DNA of 9,107 bases from Spirochaetales bacterium (lineage in GTDB: Bacteria; Spirochaetota; Spirochaetia; DSM-27196; SLST01), in NCBI GenBank assembly GCA_028284845.1, contig JANQQY010000702.1, forward strand, positions 1-9,107. The letters run 5' to 3'. Positions within the stretch are counted from its first letter, which is position 1. Each line of letters opens with the position of its first letter. Position numbers and translations under genes: made by a program. Of this stretch, positions 1 through 5,254 are shown one piece after another. Under the pieces are notes generated by a model, which was not told the origin of the DNA, ran no database searches, and saw only the letters and a program-made list of their open reading frames with translations.

Positions 1-148
1 TCTCCTTCAGGAACGACAGCTCCAGGGCAACCATCGGAGAGTAGTGGAGTCGTGCATGGTCGAGCGCCGCCTGCGCTCGTGCCGGGAATCTCGATTGATC
101 TCCTGCGTAGAGCCAGACCACAACGTGGGTGTCGAGATGCAGAATCAT
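1..148 (-). CDS. vapC: PIN-domain toxin (VapC-like), truncated by window edge
   Basis: Only the first 49 codons are inside the window; the 3' end lies beyond position 1. I translated it by hand from an ATG at 148-146. It begins MILHLDTHVVVWLYAGD, which is the PIN-domain opening with the first acidic metal ligand Asp6 (LDTHVVVWL). A second motif, SPMVALELSFL (residues 37-47), carries the expected second acidic residue Glu43. PIN toxins are Mg-dependent ribonucleases, usually cleaving tRNA or rRNA, and are held inactive by the upstream antitoxin. The ATG overlaps the antitoxin TGA (ATGA, 4 bp), so translation is probably coupled. The remaining acidic residues lie outside the window, so catalytic integrity cannot be judged. 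The family is clear from the motifs; the RNA target is unknown. Confidence 0.88.
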   Translation of the reverse strand, partial: MILHLDTHVVVWLYAGDQSRFPARAQAALDHARLHYSPMVALELSFLKE

Positions 149-375
149 TCCCGACCTAGCTCCGACTCACCATCCCACTCAGCGGTCCAGTCGACCTCAA
201 GATCGCCATTGATCACCTCATGAACCTCGAGCGCCTCCCAGATCGAGGGCCTGGGTTCGCGAACGATTCGCACCAAGCCACCCTTCCGATCGATCTCTAC
301 GGGCTCACCCGTCGCGATCACTGCGTCCAGGATCTTGTAGAGATTCTGGCGAAGTTCAGTGGCAGAGATCTTCAT
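145..375 (-). CDS. vapB: Phd/YefM-family antitoxin
   Basis: A 76-residue protein beginning MKISATELRQNLYKILDAV. The N-terminal half (residues 1-40, with TGEPVEIDRKGG and VRIVRE) is the Phd/YefM DNA-binding fold, which dimerises on operator palindromes. The acidic C-terminus (VDWTAEWDGESE, about residues 61-72) is the part expected to wrap and neutralise the PIN toxin. The frame is open upstream to a TTG at 411, but ATG 375 is preferred: homology starts there, and the upstream segment would be encoded by the promoter and operator. No Shine-Dalgarno sequence precedes ATG 375. A -35/-10 pair lies just upstream, suggesting a leaderless mRNA. The gene overlaps the toxin start by 4 bp. It lies 32 bp downstream of the sulfatase stop on the same strand, so some read-through from that gene is possible. 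Confidence 0.88.
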   Translation of the reverse strand: MKISATELRQNLYKILDAVIATGEPVEIDRKGGLVRIVREPRPSIWEALEVHEVINGDLEVDWTAEWDGESELGRE

Positions 376-411
376 ACGTACGTATCTATCACAACGTACG
401 TACGTTGTCAA
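375..411 (-). promoter_or_regulatory. Toxin-antitoxin promoter with two palindromic operators
   Basis: On the minus strand a perfect -35 TTGACA (411-406) is followed by a 17-bp spacer and a weak -10 TAGATA (388-383), with 7 nt to the antitoxin ATG. Two palindromes built from CGTA repeats sit on it. AACGTACGTACGTT (393-406) fills most of the spacer and touches the -35. TACGTACGTA (375-384) overlaps the -10 edge and ends on the A of the start codon. Their centres are 20 bp apart, about two helical turns, which suits cooperative binding on one DNA face. Autorepression by the antitoxin, alone or with the toxin, is the normal mode for this family and is inferred here. The -35 also contains the sulfatase stop codon (410-408). 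Confidence 0.75.
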
Positions 412-1808
412 TTCACGGCGTAACCAGCGTTCACGTAGTCCGGGTCGGCTTCCGGTCCATGCCCTAACGCCGCGAGCCGGGATCTGAATCGACGCACATT
501 GTCGGAGTGTTCCTCAGACTCTAGAACGTTCGTCGTCTCGCCCGAATCAGAGGCAAGGTCGAAGAGCACTTCCGGACCATCGGTCCCATACCACTGGTAC
601 TTCAGGTCGTCCCGTTTGATCATGACGTGATGCGTTCCGAACTGTGAGATCGACTCGTTGTCCCATAGTATGTTGTCGCTCTTTGCGTCCGAGCGACGCG
701 CATCGTCCATCAGAGGAACCAGCGATCGCGAATCGAGACCCGTGGGTGTCGGAACACCGGCAAGGTCGCAGATTGTCGCAAAGAGGTCACAGAGGTTCAC
801 GTTCTGCCTCACCGTTGCGCCGCCAGGGAAGCGCTTCGGCCAGCGGATGATGAGGGGGACCCGCACACTTGCCTCGTAGAATCGGGTCTTCTCCCAGATG
901 CCGTGCTGTCCGAGCATTTCGCCGTGGTCAGATGTATAGATGACGATCCAATTGTCCAGGTTCTCACCCACGTGCCGAAGCTCGTCGAGAACCTCTCCGT
1001 AGTGACCGTCGATCGTCTCGATCATTCCGTAGTAGGCCGCGGTTGCGCGGCGGACGTCACGCGGCGTCGCGCTCACCGGCCGGTTCTGCTGACTAAGTGA
1101 GAGGACCGGGTGATCGCACGGCTCCTCCAGGTAGGGCGTTACTCGGTTCATGTAGTAGGTGAGGTGCTCCTCGTCCGTGAAGAAGGGATAGTGCGGCTGG
1201 AGGAGGCTCAGTTTGTGGAGAAGGGGCCGATGGTGACGAGGTCGGTCGTAGCTTGGCGCCGTGAAGAAGCGCCGAAGGTTACGAACCGAAGCATCGGCAG
1301 CGACCTCATCAAACTCCTGATAGGCACCATAGATCGATCCCGCCTGCTCGATCTCCTTCTGGTTCGACCACTTGCCCGTTCCTACCTCCGGCTCGTACCT
1401 CGCGAACTCCTCCATGATCGCTCCCTGGATCTGGTTATCCGCTACCTGGGCATCCGGGGCGATCCGCTGGGTCCACCCCTGCATCTGATCGTCACCAAGG
1501 TGGTGCAGCTTTCCGCTGACAACCGTGTGGTAGGCGTACTGGGAGAGCGTACGGGCGAACGTCATGGAGGAAGGTGGAAGATCGATCCATCCCTCACATC
1601 CGGCGCTCTTCGGAAGCTTTCCGCTCATCAGGCATTGTCGTCCGGGAACACAGATCGGGGACGGGGTGTATGCGTTCGTGAAGACCGTGCCTTCGCTGGC
1701 AAGCCAGTCGAGCACCGGCGTACGCACGACATTGTTACCGGCGAACCCAGCGACGTCCGCGCGGTGCTGGTCTGACATGAGGAAGAGTATGTTGGGGCGG
1801 TTGGGCAT
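408..1808 (-). CDS. Sulfatase / alkaline-phosphatase-superfamily hydrolase (type I, formylglycine)
   Basis: A 466-residue hydrolase of the type I sulfatase family. Residues 1-60 hold the N-terminal metal site (LFLMSDQHRAD, Asp13-Gln14) and the sulfatase signature ICVPGR, in which Cys53 would be converted to formylglycine (C-x-P-x-R). The second metal site and conserved block is YTSDHGEMLGQHGIWEK (Asp294-His295, Lys307), followed by RVPLIIRWP. No signal peptide is visible, so it is probably cytoplasmic. The DQ...DH ligand pattern and spacing recall choline sulfatase and phosphonate monoester hydrolases as well as aryl or sugar sulfatases, so the substrate is undetermined. The open frame extends to ATG 1859, but that would run through the divergent gene's ribosome-binding site and start. 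ATG 1808 is preferred because homology begins at RPNILFLMSDQ and a TATACT hexamer lies 6 nt upstream. It needs a maturase encoded elsewhere. Confidence 0.9.
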   Translation of the reverse strand: MPNRPNILFLMSDQHRADVAGFAGNNVVRTPVLDWLASEGTVFTNAYTPSPICVPGRQCLMSGKLPKSAGCEGWIDLPPSSMTFARTLSQYAYHTVVSGKLHHLGDDQMQGWTQRIAPDAQVADNQIQGAIMEEFARYEPEVGTGKWSNQKEIEQAGSIYGAYQEFDEVAADASVRNLRRFFTAPSYDRPRHHRPLLHKLSLLQPHYPFFTDEEHLTYYMNRVTPYLEEPCDHPVLSLSQQNRPVSATPRDVRRATAAYYGMIETIDGHYGEVLDELRHVGENLDNWIVIYTSDHGEMLGQHGIWEKTRFYEASVRVPLIIRWPKRFPGGATVRQNVNLCDLFATICDLAGVPTPTGLDSRSLVPLMDDARRSDAKSDNILWDNESISQFGTHHVMIKRDDLKYQWYGTDGPEVLFDLASDSGETTNVLESEEHSDNVRRFRSRLAALGHGPEADPDYVNAGYAVN

Positions 1809-1822
1809 GAGGGGAGTATAGT
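1792..1822. promoter_or_regulatory. Divergent promoter with overlapping -10 hexamers
   Basis: The short gap between the divergent sulfatase and P-loop genes contains AGTATAGT (1815-1822). Read on the minus strand it gives TATACT (1820-1815), ending 6 nt before the sulfatase ATG. Read on the plus strand it gives TATAGT (1817-1822), with a poor -35 TTGGGG at 1792-1797 and a 19-bp spacer. The plus-strand transcript would start near 1829, leaving a leader of about 22 nt that contains the AGGAGG of the P-loop gene. No good minus-strand -35 is visible. Polymerase could not occupy both sites at once, so the two genes may be transcribed in competition. The hexamers are seen; promoter activity is inferred. 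Confidence 0.45.
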
Positions 1823-1850
1823 GGGGAGAGCACCGTGAGGAGGAGAGGCA

Positions 1851-2825
1851 GTGTCTCATCGCTTTGAACCAGAACTGATCGTTGTTGATGGAGTCATGGG
1901 CGCCGGCAAGTCAGGGTTGGCTCAGGCTATTGCCTTGGCGATGCGAGCGGCCGACATGCCGTTTCGATGGCTCTTTGAGATGGACCCCGACAATCCTTTA
2001 GGACGGGATGATGCGCCTGGTCTTCCGTCCGACCCAATCGAACGATCGACGTTGCAGTGGAAGCGGTTTCTGGAAGAGTGGACATCGCCACCCACGGCCA
2101 TTATCGACGGCCGCCTCTTCAACGTGAACATCGCTCACACCCTTTTCGACGGCGTCGAGCCGATCGAGATTGAGCGTCGGCTTGGCAGGGTGCTCGCGGC
2201 TCTTTCCTTGCGGCGTGTGCTCTTGATTCACCTCGTCTCGTCGGACGTAGGGGCGCTCTTGGAACGCACCCTGGAGACGCGACAGGACTGGGAGTGGTAC
2301 TCGGCGCGTATCAACTCGTCTGAGTATGCGAGACGAGCTACCGAGCACGCAGCGGTTGCACAAGAACATCTCCAGAATGCACAGGCAATTGCGTCGCGAC
2401 TTGCACGTGCACTTGATGGAGAGTCAGTGACGATCGATGTCGACTCGACGTCTTGGGATGAGCGAGTGCGGATTGCGTGTGAGCACGCCGGCGTGCCCAT
2501 TCCGATCGCTCCACTGGGCGAACCTGACGTGAACGAGTATCTCGGCCTCTACGACTACCGGTTTCGTGACCAAGACTTCCAGATCGAAATCCGGGCCTCC
2601 AAAGAAGAGCTCGTCATTGAGGGCCATCCGTTCTCTCAGTTCGGCGGCGCGGATAATCCCATTCGGCTCATTCCTACCGCGAATGGAACATTCGTGTTCC
2701 GGTCGGCTCCAATCGAACTACGAATCGTCGAACCCGGAGTCATAGAGCAAGTGCACTGGCATCACGAAGGAAAGGATGCACCGTTCACAGGCCTCTATCG
2801 ATCCGTCCGACCCGACGAGTCATGA
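1851..2825 (+). CDS. P-loop NTPase, kinase-like, with C-terminal beta-rich domain; function unknown
   Basis: A 324-residue protein starting at GTG 1851, fixed by AGGAGG (1838-1843) 7 nt upstream. Residues 9-21 (LIVVDGVMGAGKS) are a beta strand plus Walker A, with Gly14, Lys20 and Ser21. AIIDGRLF (84-90 region, Asp86) is a plausible Walker B/DRx-type motif of the nucleotide-kinase fold, and RRVLLIHLVSSD (121-132) is a further core strand. The N-terminal ~215 residues resemble thymidylate-kinase-like P-loop proteins of unassigned role. After an IPIAPLGEPDV linker, residues 229-320 form a second region, opening EYLGLYDYRFRDQDFQIEI and rich in alternating strands. It recalls the small beta-barrel (DUF3471/Pab87-like) domains appended to other enzymes; that match is from memory and tentative. 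No lid arginine cluster or substrate residue can be named. The stop shares TCATGA with the convergent amidohydrolase. Confidence 0.8.
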   Translation: MSHRFEPELIVVDGVMGAGKSGLAQAIALAMRAADMPFRWLFEMDPDNPLGRDDAPGLPSDPIERSTLQWKRFLEEWTSPPTAIIDGRLFNVNIAHTLFDGVEPIEIERRLGRVLAALSLRRVLLIHLVSSDVGALLERTLETRQDWEWYSARINSSEYARRATEHAAVAQEHLQNAQAIASRLARALDGESVTIDVDSTSWDERVRIACEHAGVPIPIAPLGEPDVNEYLGLYDYRFRDQDFQIEIRASKEELVIEGHPFSQFGGADNPIRLIPTANGTFVFRSAPIELRIVEPGVIEQVHWHHEGKDAPFTGLYRSVRPDES

Positions 2826-3614
2826 CAGACCTGCCGCATCTCCATAGGTCCAGCCCAGACGTGGTGCCGGGTAGTCGTACATCAGCAGACCGGGTCTGTG
2901 CCTCCGTTGCCGTGTGAAGACCCCATCCGGGCTCGCGACTCCGGACGGCATGCGAGAGTAGTGTGCAGACGAGTTGCTCGCGGAGATGTAGATGCCGTTG
3001 TCTGCTGCACGCGTGCACAACTGATGCTCCATCAGATCATCCAGGCTATTGCGTGGCGAACGGCTTCCGGCATTGTGGTAGGAGAGGAACAGAAGCTCGA
3101 CGTCCGTGTCCCTGTACTCCGTGAACAGCTCCGGAAACCAGGAATCGAAACAGATCAGGAAGCCGCACCGAACACGGTTCATCTGGAGAACAAGCGGCTG
3201 CGATCCGGCGGTGAACCGCTCCTCCTCGTCCTTGTACAGATTTCTCTTGCTATAGGAGCCGAGATGGTCGCCGCTATCAGAGTAGACATTGGTGGCGTTA
3301 AAGGGATTGCCGTCGAGCGAGTCTCGTTGATGGACACCAACGACCACGTGCACCCTCAATCGACCTGCCAGCCGCCGTATCCTCTCCAGACTCTTGTCAA
3401 TCTGGATCCAATCGAGATCATTGCCGGATGCGTCATAGCCGGAGAGCGCCGTCTCAGGGAAGTGGACGATCGCCGCGCCGCGCGCGCTTGCCACCCTCAT
3501 ATGTCTCCCGATAAAGGCTTCGTTCCTACCGACATCGTCTGAGACGGGAAACTGGCTGACAGCGATCCGGAGCGTTGGAGCTGTAACTGCGCTCACCTTA
3601 TGATCGTCCTCCAT
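2820..3614 (-). CDS. Carbon-nitrogen hydrolase (nitrilase superfamily)
   Basis: A 264-residue cytoplasmic hydrolase of the nitrilase superfamily, acting on an amide, carbamoyl or nitrile C-N bond. Counting from ATG 3614, the Glu-Lys-Cys triad is visible: Glu54 in HFPETALSGY, Lys123 in SYSKRNLYKDEEE, and the nucleophile Cys155 in FLICFDSWFPEL. The opening TLRIAVSQFPV is the usual first strand. Downstream, ADNGIYISASNSS and SPDG fit the family core, and the length is normal for the non-nitrilase amidase branches. The substrate cannot be assigned. The start is uncertain. ATG 3614 lacks a Shine-Dalgarno sequence but sits 6 nt after a good promoter (leaderless). GTG 3596 has GGAGGA 10 nt upstream and would give 258 residues. 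The frame also reaches GTG 3698, through non-homologous sequence. The 3' end overlaps the P-loop gene by 6 bp. Confidence 0.88.
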   Translation of the reverse strand: MEDDHKVSAVTAPTLRIAVSQFPVSDDVGRNEAFIGRHMRVASARGAAIVHFPETALSGYDASGNDLDWIQIDKSLERIRRLAGRLRVHVVVGVHQRDSLDGNPFNATNVYSDSGDHLGSYSKRNLYKDEEERFTAGSQPLVLQMNRVRCGFLICFDSWFPELFTEYRDTDVELLFLSYHNAGSRSPRNSLDDLMEHQLCTRAADNGIYISASNSSAHYSRMPSGVASPDGVFTRQRRHRPGLLMYDYPAPRLGWTYGDAAGLS

Positions 3615-3649
3615 GGGTAGACTATGCGCCCGAGTTCGACAGATGTCGA
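3615..3649 (-). promoter_or_regulatory. Promoter for the C-N hydrolase, probably leaderless
   Basis: On the minus strand, TCGACA (3649-3644, 5 of 6 matches to TTGACA) is followed by a 17-bp spacer and CATAGT (3626-3621, 4 of 6 to TATAAT). Six nucleotides separate the -10 from ATG 3614, so transcription would begin at or next to the A of the ATG. This agrees with the lack of a Shine-Dalgarno sequence at that start. If transcription began here, the internal GTG 3596 with GGAGGA could still be used as a second start. Confidence 0.5.
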
Positions 3650-3782
3650 CTCTATCGACCGAGGTGATACCGCCATATGAGTCGATACGTGGACCCACGG
3701 GCCGACCCAGATGTCATCCCTGCAAAATGAGGTCCGTTTCAGTGGATTCACGCTACTTGATATGAATGTAATGGATAAAAAA

Positions 3783-3820
3783 GAGCTAAGTGACTTGTGA
3801 AAAATCCTCATCCTTAGCTC
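3783..3820. repeat. Inverted repeat GAGCTAAG/CTTAGCTC in AT-rich intergenic region
   Basis: GAGCTAAG (3783-3790) and CTTAGCTC (3813-3820) are perfect 8-bp arms separated by 22 bp, in the AT-rich gap between the divergent amidohydrolase and S41 protease genes. The arm centres are 30 bp apart, close to three helical turns. It has no adjacent T-run in a position to act as an intrinsic terminator. It lies upstream of the proposed protease -35, so an operator for a dimeric regulator is a reasonable reading. A TCATATGA palindrome (3819-3826) abuts the right arm. The rest of the gap (3615-3865) holds the two promoters listed separately and nothing else I recognise. Confidence 0.5.
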
Positions 3821-3828
3821 ATATGATT

Positions 3829-3856
3829 CTAACAATAGACCAACCGGGCATATACT
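3829..3856 (+). promoter_or_regulatory. Promoter for S41 protease, near-leaderless
   Basis: TATACT (3851-3856) is a strong -10, with CTAACA (3829-3834, 4 of 6 matches) 16 bp upstream as a weak -35. Only 9 nt separate the -10 from ATG 3866, so the transcript would have a leader of about 0-3 nt. GGAG (3862-3865) touches the ATG directly and is too close to act as a normal ribosome-binding site. Confidence 0.45.
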
Positions 3857-3865
3857 TATCTGGAG

Positions 3866-5074
3866 ATGAGACCCGGTACACGTTCGCTGAAGGGTCGCCT
3901 CAGTTCCGCCGTTGCGATCGTGTTCTGCCTTCTGTCGCCCGCTTTTCTCGCGGCGGATCCTGCGCCCTCAGATCCTCCCTATCCTGAGCAATTGCTTCGT
4001 TCAGCGGTGGAGGCGCTTGCGCGCCTCGAGCCGTACGCTGACATTCTAACGCCGGACCTGGTGGGCGAGTCGATGATCCGTGGCCTTGTTGCTGGTCTCA
4101 GCGATCCCTATGCTGCGGTTTCTCGATCGACACCTGCGTCGGTCACCCCAGCCTCAGCCGTGATGGACAGAGGCTTTTCCGAGTACGGATTTCTGATGGG
4201 TTCTGATGAGTATGGTCGGCTCGTTGTTGCCGACGTTTCGGAGGTGCGAAGTGACCTCCTGACAATCGGTGATCGGGTGCTTCGTATTGGCGAAGTAAAT
4301 GTGGCGGCCATGGATCCGTGGGACGCGTTTTCCGTTCTTCTTGAAGATGCGGCGCCTGTACCGGTTGCCATAGAGGATGCACGCGGCGTGGTGCGCACCG
4401 TTGCCATCAATCCACTTACGGTCGCACCGGAGAGCGTGACGGTCCGGATTGGACGCATGCGACTCGGACGCTGGCGGGACGATCCGTCCGGCGATGCGGC
4501 GTGGATCACAATCAATAGTTTTGTGGATGGTCTGACGCACGCCCAATGGGAGGAGGCGGTGCAGACCGTGTGGGGATCTCCGTCGGCCCGTTCAATCATC
4601 CTCGACGTTCGGGGTAATGGCGGTGGCGACAATAGTTGCTTGTCTCTCCTTGGAGATTTCTTTCCTCACGGGACGCAGCTCGTGCAGTTTCGTGCGCTCC
4701 TTGGCGAACAATCGTGGACGCAGAGTGTGGCTAATACATTCCGGCCGCGTTCTCGTTTCCTCTCTTACCCAACCGCGGTTCTTGTGGACCGGCACACCGC
4801 TTCGCTCGCTGAGGTGTTCGCCGCAGCGCTGAGCGAACAGCGCACCGCGCCGCTTGTTGGTGAGACCACCTATGGCAAGGGAACGACCCAAAGCTGGCTC
4901 ACCATTGGCGAGTTTGCTCTGCATGTTACGACCGGGGCTTGGATGACACCATCAGGTAGGTCAATCGACGGTCAGGGGCTGAGTCCCGATGTCGTTGTTT
5001 CCGCGGACCACCGCCGGTCGTCCGATCGTATGTTAAGCGCCGCTCTGCGGGAGTTGGACCGTCGGCGAAGATAG
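3866..5074 (+). CDS. Exported S41-family (CtpA/tail-specific-like) PDZ protease
   Basis: A 402-residue serine protease. Residues 1-30 are a signal peptide: a basic n-region with Arg/Lys, a hydrophobic core VAIVFCLLSPAFLA, and likely cleavage around FLAA-DPAP. It therefore acts outside the cytoplasmic membrane. Residues 40-95 form a helical N-terminal region (LVAGLSDPYAA), and residues 104-185 a PDZ domain (GFLMGSDEYGRLVVADV ... TIGDRVLRIGEVNV). The catalytic domain holds the carboxylate-loop-like ILDVRGNGGGDN (245-256), the nucleophile Ser313 in DRHTASLAEVF, and the general base Lys338 in GETTYGKGTTQSW, giving a complete Ser-Lys dyad. TPSGRSIDGQGLSPDVVV (361-378) is the usual C-terminal motif. 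Such proteases trim C-termini of envelope proteins. It stands as a single-gene unit, with a near-leaderless promoter upstream and a convergent phnD downstream. Confidence 0.93.
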   Translation: MRPGTRSLKGRLSSAVAIVFCLLSPAFLAADPAPSDPPYPEQLLRSAVEALARLEPYADILTPDLVGESMIRGLVAGLSDPYAAVSRSTPASVTPASAVMDRGFSEYGFLMGSDEYGRLVVADVSEVRSDLLTIGDRVLRIGEVNVAAMDPWDAFSVLLEDAAPVPVAIEDARGVVRTVAINPLTVAPESVTVRIGRMRLGRWRDDPSGDAAWITINSFVDGLTHAQWEEAVQTVWGSPSARSIILDVRGNGGGDNSCLSLLGDFFPHGTQLVQFRALLGEQSWTQSVANTFRPRSRFLSYPTAVLVDRHTASLAEVFAAALSEQRTAPLVGETTYGKGTTQSWLTIGEFALHVTTGAWMTPSGRSIDGQGLSPDVVVSADHRRSSDRMLSAALRELDRRRR

Positions 5075-5137
5075 CCTCGTTCGGGTCCTCGTGTTTCCAT
5101 CCGTGCGGCGTTTACGACGGGCGTTGAAGAGGCTATC
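5070..5137. repeat. Long-range inverted repeat across the S41 stop codon
   Basis: GATAGCCTC (5070-5078, containing the TAG stop) and GAGGCTATC (5129-5137) are perfect 9-bp reverse complements, separated by 50 nt. The arms would close a large stem around the 3' end of the protease mRNA. No T-run follows on the plus strand, so it is not a classical terminator. It may protect or define the 3' end. The remainder of the gap up to 5254 holds only the phnD terminator. Confidence 0.4.
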
Positions 5138-5163
5138 GGAATGCGAGCTTTCAGCGTCGGGGT

Positions 5164-5194
5164 AAAAAAAGGCTGCCCGGATGCCCGGGCAGCC
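5164..5194 (-). terminator. Intrinsic terminator of phnD
   Basis: A perfect 10-bp GC-rich stem (GGCTGCCCGG at 5171-5180 pairing with CCGGGCAGCC at 5185-5194, 4-nt loop) is followed on the minus strand by seven consecutive T (5170-5164). It lies about 60 nt past the phnD stop. The opposite side of the hairpin has no T-run, so it works for the minus strand only and does not end the protease transcript by the standard mechanism. Confidence 0.95.
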
Positions 5195-5254
5195 CTCTGC
5201 AATCGCACGATGCCAGTCACTTCGCATTAGTGTGCTGTATCGTACTCCTGGCTC

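Noticed and set aside
1110..1775. 221-codon plus-strand open frame
   Set aside because: It is entirely antisense to the sulfatase, whose motifs are unambiguous. It shows no family motif or ribosome-binding site.
1809..1859. N-terminal extension of the sulfatase to ATG 1859
   Set aside because: It would cross the ribosome-binding site and start of the divergent P-loop gene, and the extra 17 residues have no homology to the sulfatase N-terminus.
2898..3542. 214-codon plus-strand open frame
   Set aside because: It is antisense to the nitrilase-family gene, with its intact Glu-Lys-Cys triad, and its translation has no recognisable domain.
3593..3835. 80-codon minus-strand frame covering the AT-rich gap
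   Set aside because: It starts at TTG without a Shine-Dalgarno, overlaps the amidohydrolase start in another frame, and crosses the inverted repeat and promoter. No protein feature is visible.
4108..4632. 174-codon minus-strand open frame
   Set aside because: It lies opposite the PDZ and catalytic domains of the S41 protease. Its Ser/Arg/Thr-rich composition is typical of an antisense shadow.
5164..5194. Bidirectional terminator also ending the S41 transcript
   Set aside because: The T-run exists only on the minus-strand exit side. The plus-strand exit reads CTCTGCAATC.
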